Assembly: GCF_024679095.1 (NCBI RefSeq)
Contig: NC_066553.1
Coordinates: forward strand, 4,982,237-5,046,236
Source of the DNA: Eriocheir sinensis
Lineage: Eukaryota; Arthropoda; Malacostraca; Decapoda; Varunidae
Direction of reading: 5' to 3'
DNA: 64,000 nucleotides
Shown here: piece by piece, positions 1 through 10,174 of the stretch
Layout: each line of letters starts with the position of its first letter
Numbering within the stretch: the first letter of the stretch is position 1
Program-made: the position numbers and the translations under genes
The notes under the pieces: generated by a model
The model's database searches: none
What the model was told of the DNA's origin: nothing
The model's input: only the letters and a program-made list of their open reading frames with translations

Positions 1-147
1 TCCTCTCCTCTCTTTTCCTTCCTCTTCCATTTCCTCTACCTCCTCCTCCTCCTCCTCCTCCTCCTCCTCCTCTTCCTAAATCTCCTTGCCACACATTATT
101 TATTCTGCAGTCCAGTCTTGTAAAAATCTTCCAGCTGTGTGTGTGTT

Positions 148-240
<93 letters not shown>

Positions 241-254
241 CTGCATTCCCATTA

Positions 255-311
<57 letters not shown>

Positions 312-410
312 AGCCTGGTTAAGTCCCTTCCTTCCCCGCTTTCCACTCTGTTCAACTTCAATCACTCCTCCTCCTCCTCCTCCTCTTCCTCCTCCTCCTC
401 CTCATAGAAA
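1..410. repeat. Microsatellite cluster (TCC)n, (GT)n, (TC)n, (TCC)n
   Basis: Four simple repeats lie almost end to end: (TCC)n at about 41-76, (GT)n at 136-238 with one TTTG interruption and one A, (TC)n at 259-308, and (TCC)n at 366-402. The spacers between them are short and unremarkable. Open frames here encode only CV, SL or poly-Ser runs and are not genes. Confidence 0.95.
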
Positions 411-534
411 GAGAAGCTCCTCCCTTAAATGAACCCCGATAAGCCGAACCCTCCCTCCCCCCCTCCCCATAATCCCCCTCTCTCCCTCTCTTTCCCTCCA
501 ACCCCGTTAAAGAAGACTCACCTGTGGATTCCAT

Positions 535-635
535 GGAGGAGGAGGAGGAGGAGGAGGAGGAGGAGGAGTGAGAGAGATAGGTCGTAGTGAAGAAGGACGT
601 TGATGAAGGATGAGTGAACGGAGGAGGAGGAGGAA

Positions 636-666
<31 letters not shown>

Positions 667-737
667 CACCATTGAAGAGAGATGTTGAGGAAGGCTAAGT
701 GGAGTGAGGAGGAGGAGGAGGAGGAGGAGGAAGAGGA
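535..737. repeat. (GGA)n tracts flanking a LINE insertion
   Basis: GGA trinucleotide tracts occur at 535-569, 621-666 and 706-737, with purine-rich sequence between. The last tract touches the 3' end of the minus-strand LINE fragment that follows. In element orientation it is therefore a (TCC)n tail or the target sequence. Confidence 0.92.
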
Positions 738-739
738 AA

Positions 740-1339
740 CATGGAAACATGGACTAGCAGGCAGCAGAAAGCCTGTTGGCTCATTACTAGGCTGCCTGCG
801 TTCAGTGATTTAATCAATCCGTTTGCCACAGAAGTGGCTTGCAGGGAAGGATTAAAGCACTTGTGTACCTACTCTTGGGAACGTTCAGTTCACTCCTGTT
901 GCAGCAAAGTGGCGATCAATGCGTTTCTTGAAGGAGTTGATGGTCTCTGCGCTAACCACTTCTGCAGGAAGGCTGTTCCAGTGGCGAACAACTCTATTCG
1001 AGAAGTAACTCCTGCCGATGTCGGTATTGCATCGCTTTGCTTGAATTGTTTTTCCGTTGTTTCTTGTTCTCAGGTTAGTTTGTAGCGTGAAGAGTTTGGA
1101 GTGATCAACGTTGCTGAGCTTGTTCAGGTACTTAAAGACTTGTATCATGTCTCCCCGCAGTCGTCTCTTTTCCAACGTGAAGAGGTTGAGTCGCTCGAGT
1201 CGTTCTTCATAGGGGTTCGTCCTCAGTGATGGTATCATCTTCGTGGCGCGGCGCTGTACTCTCTCAAGTAATTCAATATCTTTCCTGTAATTAGGAGACC
1301 AGAATTGCACGGCGTATTCCAGGTGGGGCCTTACCAGCG
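740..1339 (-). mobile_element. CR1-like LINE, 5'-truncated 3' end copy
   Basis: Read on the minus strand, this is the last part of a non-LTR retrotransposon: the C-terminal end of the RT open frame (885-1337) followed by about 145 bp of 3' UTR. It matches the copy at 15490-16080 closely over its whole length; I count only about six differences in the roughly 190 bp around the stop codon and UTR. In element orientation it begins at CGCTGGTAAGGCC, directly after (TCC)n, and ends at CATGTTTC followed by (TCC)n, so GGA/TCC repeat flanks both sides. The end also carries a small duplication of the CATGTTTC motif. The copy is 5'-truncated, as is typical of target-primed reverse transcription. Confidence 0.85.
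885..1337 (-). pseudogene. RT C-terminal domain relic (CR1-like LINE), about 150 codons
   Basis: The uninterrupted minus-strand frame starts at [13 protein letters not shown], continues through LLERVQRRATKMIP, RRLRGDMIQVFKYL, FSNRVVRHWNSLP and SFKKRIDRHF, and ends at a stop (TCA at 885-887 on the plus strand). These are the post-catalytic thumb and C-terminal motifs of CR1/jockey-type LINE RTs. Only three residues differ from the copy ending at 15939 (T to N, R to K, S to T). The catalytic palm (FADD) is absent because of 5' truncation, so this is a dead fragment. The open frame continues upstream only as poly-Pro encoded by the (TCC)n flank, which is not part of the gene. Confidence 0.82.
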
Positions 1340-2085
<746 letters not shown>

Positions 2086-2221
2086 AAGTGGCGACACGTT
2101 TTACTTCAGTGTTAACTTGAAAGGAAACGAAGAAAAAGTTGTAAAGAAATTGCTTTTTGTATTCACGCGGAGATTTTATGAAGGTATAAAAAGAGGAAAA
2201 TACGGACAGACGGGTGAATAT

Positions 2222-2350
2222 AAAGACAGATAGATAGACAGACAGACAGATAGATAGACATACAGACAGATAAATAGACAGATAGACAAGGACATACTAG
2301 CAAAAGGACACATAGATAGATTGAAAGACAGATATATAGTTAATAGATTG
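2222..2350. repeat. (GATA/GACA)n degenerate tetranucleotide repeat
   Basis: Mixed GATA and GACA units run from about 2225 to 2292 and decay into related units up to about 2340. Confidence 0.85.
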
Positions 2351-2359
2351 TCACACAAG

Positions 2360-2765
2360 GACAGACGGAAAAGTAATAAAAACTGTTGGCCATTGAGAAG
2401 CGTTCCCGTCGCAGCGTTGGCAAATTATCGTACTCAGCGCATTGCAATTTTGTAGTTTCTGACCGATAACTATAGCAAAAGAGAACGAAACCCATCAATA
2501 TTTAACAGTTTTAGCGCTAACTTTAATTTCCTGTCCTTATTTGTGTGGTTACGACAGTCTTGGAGCCTAAAAATGATAAATCCAATGTTCAGTGTACGAC
2601 AATTTGGCAACGTTGTCCCGTCGCCTAGGCAGCGTTAGCCAGGCCTGTCCTCATTGTCTGCACTCGGCGCCCACTCTCATGGGGGCTGTGTGTAAGTCAC
2701 GTGTTCTCGCGCAACATGTTTATATATTATTCGCTGGACTCTCACACAAGATGGACAGGTTGAGT
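2360..2765. other. Non-repetitive stretch, no gene recognised
   Basis: This is one of the few complex-sequence stretches in the first 3 kb. It has many CpG dinucleotides for this window and one E-box core (CACGTG, about 2699-2704), followed by an AT-rich TATATATTAT at about 2720. No open frame of convincing composition was seen. It could be intergenic unique DNA or the edge of a regulatory region; nothing decides between them. Confidence 0.3.
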
Positions 2766-2906
2766 TAATGGTGTTAGACTCAGCAGCGGTTGCAAAATTC
2801 ATGTTTATTTGTAAAAAATCATTACAACTAAACTGGGCAGAAATTATGATTATTATAAGTGAAAAGGAGTTCCAGGATATTTATGCTACATTTGACATCC
2901 TTTTTA

Positions 2907-2935
2907 TAGTAGTAGTAGTAGTAGTAGTAGTAATA

Positions 2936-2967
<32 letters not shown>

Positions 2968-3030
2968 TGTAGTAGTAGTAGCACTAATAATAGTAGTAGT
3001 AATAGTAGTAGTTGTAGTAGCAGTAGTAAC
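2907..3030. repeat. (TAG)n and (TTA)n compound trinucleotide repeat
   Basis: (TAG)n at 2907-2932, (TTA)n at about 2937-2967 and further (TAG)n-like units up to about 3030 form a compound AT-rich trinucleotide repeat. Confidence 0.9.
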
Positions 3031-3775
3031 ACCGTCACTCGAATGTTCCTCTTTAATAACAAAACAACATTGCAGTTTTCCAGGCAAAGTTTCCAAAAAT
3101 TTCAGTAGCTTACGCAACAAATTTTGTATTATACTCTAAATGTTAATGTTTAGCGCAATAACATAATCTCTGGAAATCTCTTGCCACATTTAGCATCCGC
3201 AGACTGAGCAGCGAAAGGCTTTTCAGCACGAACTGCCAACAAGTTTCCAATGCCTACAAGACAAACAATGCATTACGGGCAGATCCTTACCATGGAAGTG
3301 ACGCGGCAAACTCTACGGGCACAACAAGCCACGTTTACATTACTCCACGGGGCGGCACTTGCAACGAGCCAGGCTCATAACGTGTCGAGTCGGTCCAGTA
3401 ACCACCAAAGGCTCGTAGGTCCTTCCTGTCACGTGATTGATGGACGTGTCTACATCGTGTGCTTGCCTTTGATACATCACTATATTAGTCTCACTTCAAG
3501 GGGACGTGTAATGAGCTCGCTCATCATCCTTTGTATCATAATGAGTTCTTTCTCCTTCCCCTCTGAAACACTGTTCATTCATTCCTTTTTATTTGTTATA
3601 AGTCTGACTGCTTTTATTGTTTGTTTCCGTACCTCTTGATTTATAACGATGAACTTAAATATATAAACTGCGTGAGCAACCAACAATGAGAGAGCTGAGG
3701 TACATAGATAAGTGTAAGCTAAGCATGTCGTGATGTTGACCCGAGTGGTAGAAACATTAGCCAGCCAGTCAGCCA
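3031..3775. other. Complex sequence with an unsupported 129-codon open frame
   Basis: An open frame runs on the plus strand from 3250 to 3639. Its first two thirds have mixed composition and its end is hydrophobic. I recognise no family, no conserved motif, and no signal or splice context that would make it a gene. The DNA around it is non-repetitive and includes another CACGTG core near 3431. It is recorded only because it is one of the few long open frames in the window not made of simple repeat. Confidence 0.2.
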
Positions 3776-4390
<615 letters not shown>

Positions 4391-4922
4391 ACTCTCATCA
4401 TGTTCTGATTTGTTTTGGTTAGCTCAGGTAAAATCAGGTTAGGCTGGGTTATGAAAGCAGGAATACACAAACCTTTTATCCTATTTCTCTTGAGTGTTAC
4501 GCACTATACATTATGATGGAGGCAAGCGGGCATTTATCACTAGGTTGAATTACGGTATATATATGTTAGATTAAATAAAGCAAGAAGAAAGATCACACGA
4601 ACACACACTAACGAACGGAATGGGGAATAAACAAAAGAGAGGAGAAAGAAATATTTAAAGGAATACACGAGGGAGTGAATGAACGAAAAATAAAGAAAAA
4701 GAAACAACGAATGAAATCAAAATCACTGAAAAAAGAAGGAAATAGACTTTTCTTCCTCTTTTTCTTCAGTTTATCTTTTCTTTTTATTCTTGATCTTTGT
4801 GTTATTGTTTATGTTCAAGCTCTTGTTCTTGTTTTCTTCTACATCCTCATCTTCATCTTCCATACTAACATACGTATTCCATCCTATTCCCCCAGCTTGC
4901 ATATCTATCGTCAAAGCCAGGA

Positions 4923-5160
4923 TAGTTAGATTACGTTAGGTTAGATTAGGTTAGGTTAGGTTAGGTTGGGCTAGGTTAGTGAACAAGAAAGAGATCACAA
5001 CATTAGGTTTGGTTAGATTAGGTTAGGTTAGGTTAGGTTAGGTTAGTGAACAAGAAAGAGATGACAACGTTAGGTTAAGTTAGATTAGGTTAGGTTAGGT
5101 TAGGTTAAGTTAGGTTAGGTTAGGTTAGGATAGGTTAGGTTAGGTTAGGTTAGGTTAGTG
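4923..5160 (+). repeat. Interstitial telomere-type (TTAGG)n with regular spacer
   Basis: Tandem GGTTA units (TTAGG in register) occur in three blocks, about 4923-4978, 5007-5047 and 5072-5158, with some variant units. TTAGG is the ancestral telomere repeat of arthropods, including crustaceans. The blocks are separated by a conserved spacer of about 25 bp beginning AGTGAACAAGAAAGAGAT, seen near 4977 and 5045, with a related AGTGAAGAAGAAAGAGAT at 5157. The locus is therefore a higher-order repeat of telomere-like block plus spacer. It lies internally, so it is an interstitial tract rather than a chromosome end. Confidence 0.85.
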
Positions 5161-5500
5161 AAGAAGAAAGAGATCACAAGGACACACAATAACATACCAA
5201 CACACTTAAAGCACACACACGCACACACTAACATACACATTCTACCCTATCCCCTACCTAAGTACCTCTCGTCAAACAGAAATGATAATCGCCGGACAGG
5301 TATTCACAAACGAGGAACAAACACAGCCAACGAAAGCCGGCGACAGACAGGCGATGCGATACTGCCATTACGACCTCATGCTCTTGAAAGGGAAAAAAAT
5401 GGGTCTCGTCTCCTACTAAAGGTGAACAGACCATTTTGCTGCCCTGCCTCACCGCGCCACTCCACTCGCGAACCTTGACTACCCCCCCTGCCGACCGAAA

Positions 5501-6062
5501 GCCTTATACAGCCCGCATGCCAGCCCGATGTCCAAGCCTTATTCTAGCGGTATTTGGAGGAGTGTAAGTGTGTATGTGAGTTTTTTTTTTTTTTTGTACA
5601 GTAAAGGAAGCATCTCAAGGGCAAAACTATATTAGAAAAGAAAGCCTTATACAGCCCGCATGCCAGTCCCGTGTCCAAGGCATATTCTAGGGGTATTTCG
5701 AGGAGTGGAAGTGTGTATGTGAGTTTTTTTTTTTGTATAGTAAAGGAAGCATCTCAAGGGCAAAACTATATTAGAAAAGAAAGCCTTATACAGCCCGGAT
5801 GCCAGTCCCGTGTCCAAGGCATATTCTAAGGGTATTTGGAGGAGTGGAAGTGTGTATGTGAGTTTTTTTTTTTGTATAGTAAAGGAAGCATCTCAAGGGC
5901 AAAACTATATTAGAAAAGAAAGCCTTATACAGCCCGCATGCCAGCCCTGTGTCCAAGGCATATTCTAGGGGTATTTCGAGGAGTAGAAGTGTTTATGTGA
6001 GTTTTTTTTTTTTGTACAGTAAAGGAAGCATCTCAAGGGCAAAACTATATTAAAAAAAGAAA
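5501..6062 (+). repeat. Tandem array, four units of about 140 bp
   Basis: Units begin with GCCTTATACAGCCCG at 5501, 5644, 5783 and 5922, giving periods of 143, 139 and 139 bp; the fourth unit ends at 6062. Each unit ends with a T-rich run, then GTACAGTAAAGGAAGC or GTATAGTAAAGGAAGC, then ATCTCAAGGGCAAAAC. This second half is the left part of the dispersed hairpin repeat found elsewhere in the window (for example 35490-35580). The array thus looks like tandem amplification of a unit containing a mobile repeat. Confidence 0.88.
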
Positions 6063-6083
6063 GCCCGCTAATCACTGCTCTTA
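6002..6083 (+). mobile_element. Dispersed hairpin repeat, copy 1 (full)
   Basis: This is the right end of the 140-bp array and the only unit there that also has the right half of the repeat (AAAGCCCGCTAATCACTGCTC). The family layout is: T-run, ACAGCAAAGGAGACAGCTCA, AGGGCACAAAA, A-rich centre, GCCCGCTACTCGCTGCTCC. Other copies lie at 21901-21976 (-), 31377-31457 (+), 34606-34682 (-), 35490-35580 (+) and 61704-61783 (+). The two ends are imperfect inverted complements of each other. Which class of mobile element it belongs to is unknown. Confidence 0.7.
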
Positions 6084-6244
6084 TGAAAGCCTGTATACAT
6101 GAGCTGCCAAAAGAGACATCAATTTCGGGTGTAGAGGTGTCTCGATGCAATGAAGACTTTTTGTTGTGTTGTTGAAGGAATAGTTGATTAAAGGGTGACT
6201 AGTGTACTGCCTGCATGGGGACTTAGGTGTGTGTGAGGTGATTA

Positions 6245-6790
6245 ATGTTTTGTTTATCTGTCATTCATTTATTCAGCCATATATTCTTTTTTTTTTATAT
6301 TCATGTATTGTTTTTTATCGATTTTTTTCCTTCCTTCAATATTTTTTTTCGTTTACTGTTTTTCTTTATCTTTGTTATTCATTACTTCATTCATTTACCC
6401 CGTCATGTATTTTTTTATATATATTTTGTCTCTTCCTTTTAATTTTTTCTCCTTCCGTTCTTTTTTTTTTCGTTTTATTAATTTCCGCATTAATTCATTC
6501 ACTCATTCATATATTAATTCTTTCTTTCTTTTCTTTCTTTCCTTTGATTCTGTATTCATTTTCTCCTTCATTGCTTTTTATATATATTTTTTAATCATAC
6601 AATTTTTTTTCTTTAATTTATTCACTTTTCACGCTTTCATATGTCTCTCCTTGTTTTACTGTATTCATTTCCTCACTAATTTATTCACTTACATATTCAT
6701 TCATTCATATATTATTTTATTTCAGAATTATTCAGTCGCATGCATATTCCTTTTTATCATTCTTTACGTATTTATCAATTAATATATCTT
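6245..6790. repeat. T-rich low-complexity DNA with ATTC-type units
   Basis: Strongly T-rich sequence with recurring TTCATTCATTCAT-like units. The open frames on the plus strand are Phe, Ser, Leu and Tyr runs with no coding character. Confidence 0.8.
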
Positions 6791-6828
6791 CATAAGGCAA
6801 TATTTTCACACTAAATAGACATATGTAG

Positions 6829-6830
<2 letters not shown>

Positions 6831-6868
<38 letters not shown>

Positions 6869-6874
6869 GCTCTT

Positions 6875-6906
<32 letters not shown>
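6831..6906. repeat. (CA)n and (TC)n
   Basis: (CA)n at 6831-6864 is followed by (TC)n at about 6877-6906. Confidence 0.95.
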
Positions 6907-6911
<5 letters not shown>

Positions 6912-7191
6912 CAAGTCACCTCATCCTATCATTTCCTCTCACAACTTTCCTTTCCCTTCGCTTCTTTCTCTCGCTCATTTTCCAGTCAACTTCCTTCATC
7001 GTATCCTTCCATTCCAGGACCGAGGAAGACCTTGGCATTTGTCTCCTCGCAGTCCCAACCATGCCTCACTACGCTATGCCATTTCTCCTCTTTTATGCCT
7101 GTCAGTGTCTTTCATGCTTGCTGGCTGAGTGGATTGCTGACTGACTGGCTGGGTGGATGAATGAGAGGATGATGGATGGCTAGGTGATTTG

Positions 7192-7413
7192 GGGCGGTAT
7201 TCTCAGACAATTCCACCTCCGTCATCAACTATTTCCAGAGGCCGAAAAGGAGATTAATCGAGTTTTCGTGAGTTTTTTTTCACATTCATGGTGCAGAAGA
7301 AGGGTCACACTACCACCAATGTCATTAAACTACCCGTGGAAATGCCCAAAACGCCTTCGAGAGCCTTGTGAATTATGTGTGCTGGGGGGCTGAAATGTTT
7401 GAGAATACGGCGC
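7192..7413 (+). mobile_element. MITE family A, copy with terminal inverted repeats
   Basis: A 222-bp element without coding capacity. The left end GGGCGGTATTCTCAGACA and the right end, read in reverse complement, GCGCCGTATTCTCAAACA form imperfect terminal inverted repeats. It is flanked on both sides by TTG (7189-7191 and 7414-7416), a candidate 3-bp target-site duplication. A 3-bp duplication with GGG-starting termini is typical of PIF/Harbinger-type elements, but the superfamily is inference. The interior (AGAAGAAGGGTCACACTACC, GAAATGCCC, GAGAGCCTTGTG) is shared with copies at 41968-42144 (-), 49982-50203 (+) and the array at 50700-51124. Confidence 0.75.
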
Positions 7414-7506
7414 TTGGTATGACTGTCTTGGTGAATGGCTTGTTGATTTGGTGGCTATACGCTAACCTTACCTATAGCGGGGCCGAAGTCAAACATAACC
7501 GAACTT

Positions 7507-7800
7507 GCACCAGCTCGACTACCCTCTACCTTCTATTCTTCCTCGTCCTTACGCCGTGTCCTAACCTTCCCTCCTGCCTTCATTTTCCCCGGCTTTTCCT
7601 CTCTTCTAACTTGTCTTCTCCTATCCTTTCCTCCTGCACCAGCTCGACTACCCTCCAACCATCTATTCTTCCTCCTTCTTACCCCGTGTCCTAACCTTCC
7701 CTCCTGCCTTCATTCTCCCCCTCTGCTCTTCTTCCCTTCTAACTTGTCTTCTCCTCTCCCTTCTATCCTTCCCTCCTGCCTTCCTTTTCTCCCCTAATAT
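7507..7800. repeat. Two-unit tandem repeat of about 129 bp, pyrimidine-rich
   Basis: GCACCAGCTCGACTACCCTC begins units at 7507 and 7636. Each continues through a shared TCTATTCTTCCTC, GTGTCCTAACCTTCCCTCC and TTCTAACTTGTCTTCTCCT. It is non-coding in appearance. Confidence 0.85.
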
Positions 7801-8039
7801 AGGTTGATGGCTTACCGGCTGGGTGAATGGATGGGAACCCGGCTGACTGACTGATTGGCTGGGTGGGGGTGGGTTGAGGTTTGGTAGTATTATATAGGGA
7901 ACGGAGATGGAGGGGATGAAGTGTATTGGGTAAGAATGAAGAAGAGAGAGAAGACAGGGTGATTGAATGGGTGGATTGGCAGGTGGTAAGTCCGTTAGTA
8001 GGGTAAGTTTGGGGTAGGTGAGATAGCACTGTGAAGGGA

Positions 8040-8320
8040 AACTGGATGGAGAGGATGAAATGGATAGTGAGATTGAGGAAGAGAGAAGAAGAAGAAGAAA
8101 ACACACACAAAAAATAACATGAACGAGAACAATAACAAATAGACCAGGAAGAAAAAGAAAGGAGAAAAAGAAGAAAAAAAAGCAAACATAAAATGGATAA
8201 TGAGAATAAGGAAGAGAGAGAAAAAGAAGAAGAAAACAAAAAACAAAAATAACATGAACGAGAACAATAACAAATAGACCAAGAAGAAAAATAAAGAAGA
8301 AAAAGAAGAAAAACAAACAC
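8040..8320. repeat. Two-unit tandem repeat of 135 bp, purine-rich
   Basis: ATAACATGAACGAGAACAAT occurs at 8114 and 8249 with matching flanks. Because 135 is a multiple of three, the minus-strand open frames show a repeated 45-residue hydrophobic peptide. This comes from the repeat and is not evidence for a protein. Confidence 0.85.
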
Positions 8321-8424
8321 AATAAAACGTAAACATAATCACGAACGAAGAAACAGAACACAAGAGAACAAAACAAATTATACCAAAACAAGAAGCAGAG
8401 GTGGATGAGTGGATTAGTCAGCAG

Positions 8425-8485
8425 AAAGGTAGTTAGGTAGGTAGGTAGGTGGGTAAGCAGGTAGGTGGGTAGGTGGATAGATGGG
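8425..8485. repeat. (GGTA)n tetranucleotide repeat
   Basis: GTAGGTAGGTAGGTGGGTAA-type units run from about 8430 to 8485, then give way to a short LINE fragment. Confidence 0.85.
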
Positions 8486-8489
8486 TAAA

Positions 8490-8590
8490 AAGGGTGGCCT
8501 GGTCGTGAGCGTAATCTGTCTTGTTGGGAAATAATTGAGTTTCCAATCTTTGTGTCGTCGGCAAATTTAGCAATGAAGTCATCAACCCGA
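8490..8590 (-). pseudogene. LINE RT fragment with FADDTK motif
   Basis: Read on the minus strand from 8586, the frame gives VDDFIAKFADDTKIGNSIIS, followed by QQDRL. FADD is the catalytic block C of reverse transcriptases; FADDTK is the form in the CR1-like RT at 15132-15149 of this window, where it reads [10 protein letters not shown]. The difference (TKIGNS against TKVGGK) shows it comes from another family. The relic is only about 30 codons, bounded by (GGTA)n on one side and a G-run plus (GA)n on the other. Confidence 0.7.
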
Positions 8591-8599
8591 AGGGGGAGG

Positions 8600-8604
8600 G
8601 GGGG

Positions 8605-8641
<37 letters not shown>

Positions 8642-8935
8642 ACCTATCAACACTTCTTTTTCTTCTTTCTCTTCTTCTTCTTCTTCTTCTTCTTCTTCTT
8701 CTTCTTCCTTCATGTCTCTCTCTCTACCTTCCAAAAACAAGAGAGAATAACACTAACAACCTTAAAGTCTCTACGTTCTTTTTCTTCTTCTTCTTCTTCT
8801 TCTTCTTCTTCTTCTTCTCCTTCTTCTTCTTTTTCTTCCCCCCTCCTCCTCCTCCAATACCAACAACTATCCTCAACTTTTCACTCACCTCTTCTTCCTC
8901 TTCTTCTTTTCCTTTCCTTCAGTCTCTCCTAAAGT
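8600..8935. repeat. (GA)n and (TTC)n cluster
   Basis: (GA)n at 8607-8638, (CTT)n at about 8655-8708 and 8777-8835, then (TCC)-rich sequence to about 8855. Everything up to 8930 is pyrimidine-rich. Confidence 0.92.
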
Positions 8936-9101
8936 GGCCTCAGTGCTTGTTCTTCAGCATGAGAATCTCCCTGATGCTGTTGTTTTCTCTCGGCTCTTGA
9001 TCTCGAGGCACCAGCGGCGGCGGGAAAGGCGGACCATTTTTCCACCTTATCTTTTTACTGCCTGGCTTGTTTCTGGCATAGTTTATATATAAAGTTTAGA
9101 C

Positions 9102-9303
9102 GTGGGGAAGGGAAGCAAGATGAAACAGAGTGTATTACGTGGAGGAAGGAAGGAGGAGGTGGAGGAGGGGGTTGGAGTAAGAGGAGGAGGTGGAGGAGGG
9201 GGGTGGAGTAAGAGGAAGAGGAGGAGGAGGAGGGATATTAAAACTAGGGCAAAGAAGAAAAAGAGAGGATGTCTAGATCGATGAAGAAGAGAAGGAAAAA
9301 GTT

Positions 9304-9351
<48 letters not shown>

Positions 9352-9775
9352 GAAGAAGAAGAAGAAAAAGAAGAAGAAGAAGAAGAAGAAGAAGAAGAAG
9401 AAGAAGAAGAAGAAGAAGAAGAAGAAAAAGAAGAAGAAGAAGAAGAAGAAGAAGAAAAAGAAGAAGTAGAAGAAGAGGTAGAGGAAGAAGAAAAAGAAGA
9501 AGATGAAGAAGAAAAAGAAGAAAAAGAAAAAGAAGAAGAAGAAAGAAGAAAAGAAAAATAAGAAGAAGAAGAACAAGAACAAAAAAGACCAAGAAGAAAA
9601 AAAGAAAGGAGGAAAAGAAGAAGAAAACGAAGAAGAAAAGCAGTAAAACATGAGAGGATAAGGACAAATGAAGAAATAGAAAATAAGAAGAAAAAAAACA
9701 AGAACAAAACAACAACAAGAAGAACATATAGAAGAAAACAAAACGAGAGAAAAGTGTTAAAAAAAAGATGAAAAG
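9102..9775. repeat. (GGA)n then long imperfect (GAA)n
   Basis: GGA-rich sequence at about 9140-9240 is followed by near-pure (GAA)n from about 9305 to 9560, decaying into A-rich purine sequence to 9775. The minus-strand frames are poly-Leu, poly-Phe and poly-Ser. Long GAA/TTC tracts are known to form triplex structures and to be unstable. Confidence 0.92.
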
Positions 9776-9789
9776 CAACAAAACAACAT

Positions 9790-10023
9790 CAACCTCTCCT
9801 CCTCCTCCTCCTCCTCCTCCTTATCTTCCTCTTACTCTTCATTTTCCTTTCCTCTCGTCAACCAATTTCTTCCCCTTCGCGTGCTTGCCTTCCTCCTCCT
9901 CCTCCTCCTCCTCCTCCTCCTCCTCCTCCTCAGATTAGCGTACAATCACCCTTCACTCTCCGCCCGCCTGGAAACGCAATATAAAATTCATCCCAAGACC
10001 AAACATGTGCTGAGAATGGCCAT

Positions 10024-10080
<57 letters not shown>
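9790..10080. repeat. (TCC)n, (TCC)n and (GA)n
   Basis: (CTC)n at 9793-9822, (TCC)n at about 9892-9931 and (GA)n at 10031-10077, separated by short complex segments. Confidence 0.92.
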
Positions 10081-10174
10081 CTATTTGTCATCGTAACACA
10101 ATTGCCACAAACGTAACGTCACCCAAAATTATGATCTATGTCCGCGGTATATTTTGTTGTGCTTTCAGGCCTGA

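Noticed and set aside
3250..3639. 129-codon open frame in complex DNA as a candidate gene
   Set aside because: No recognised motif, no splice or promoter context. Length is within chance for this many frames. Kept only as a low-confidence note.
4923..5160. True chromosome end
   Set aside because: The tract is under 250 bp, is interrupted by spacers and has complex DNA on both sides.
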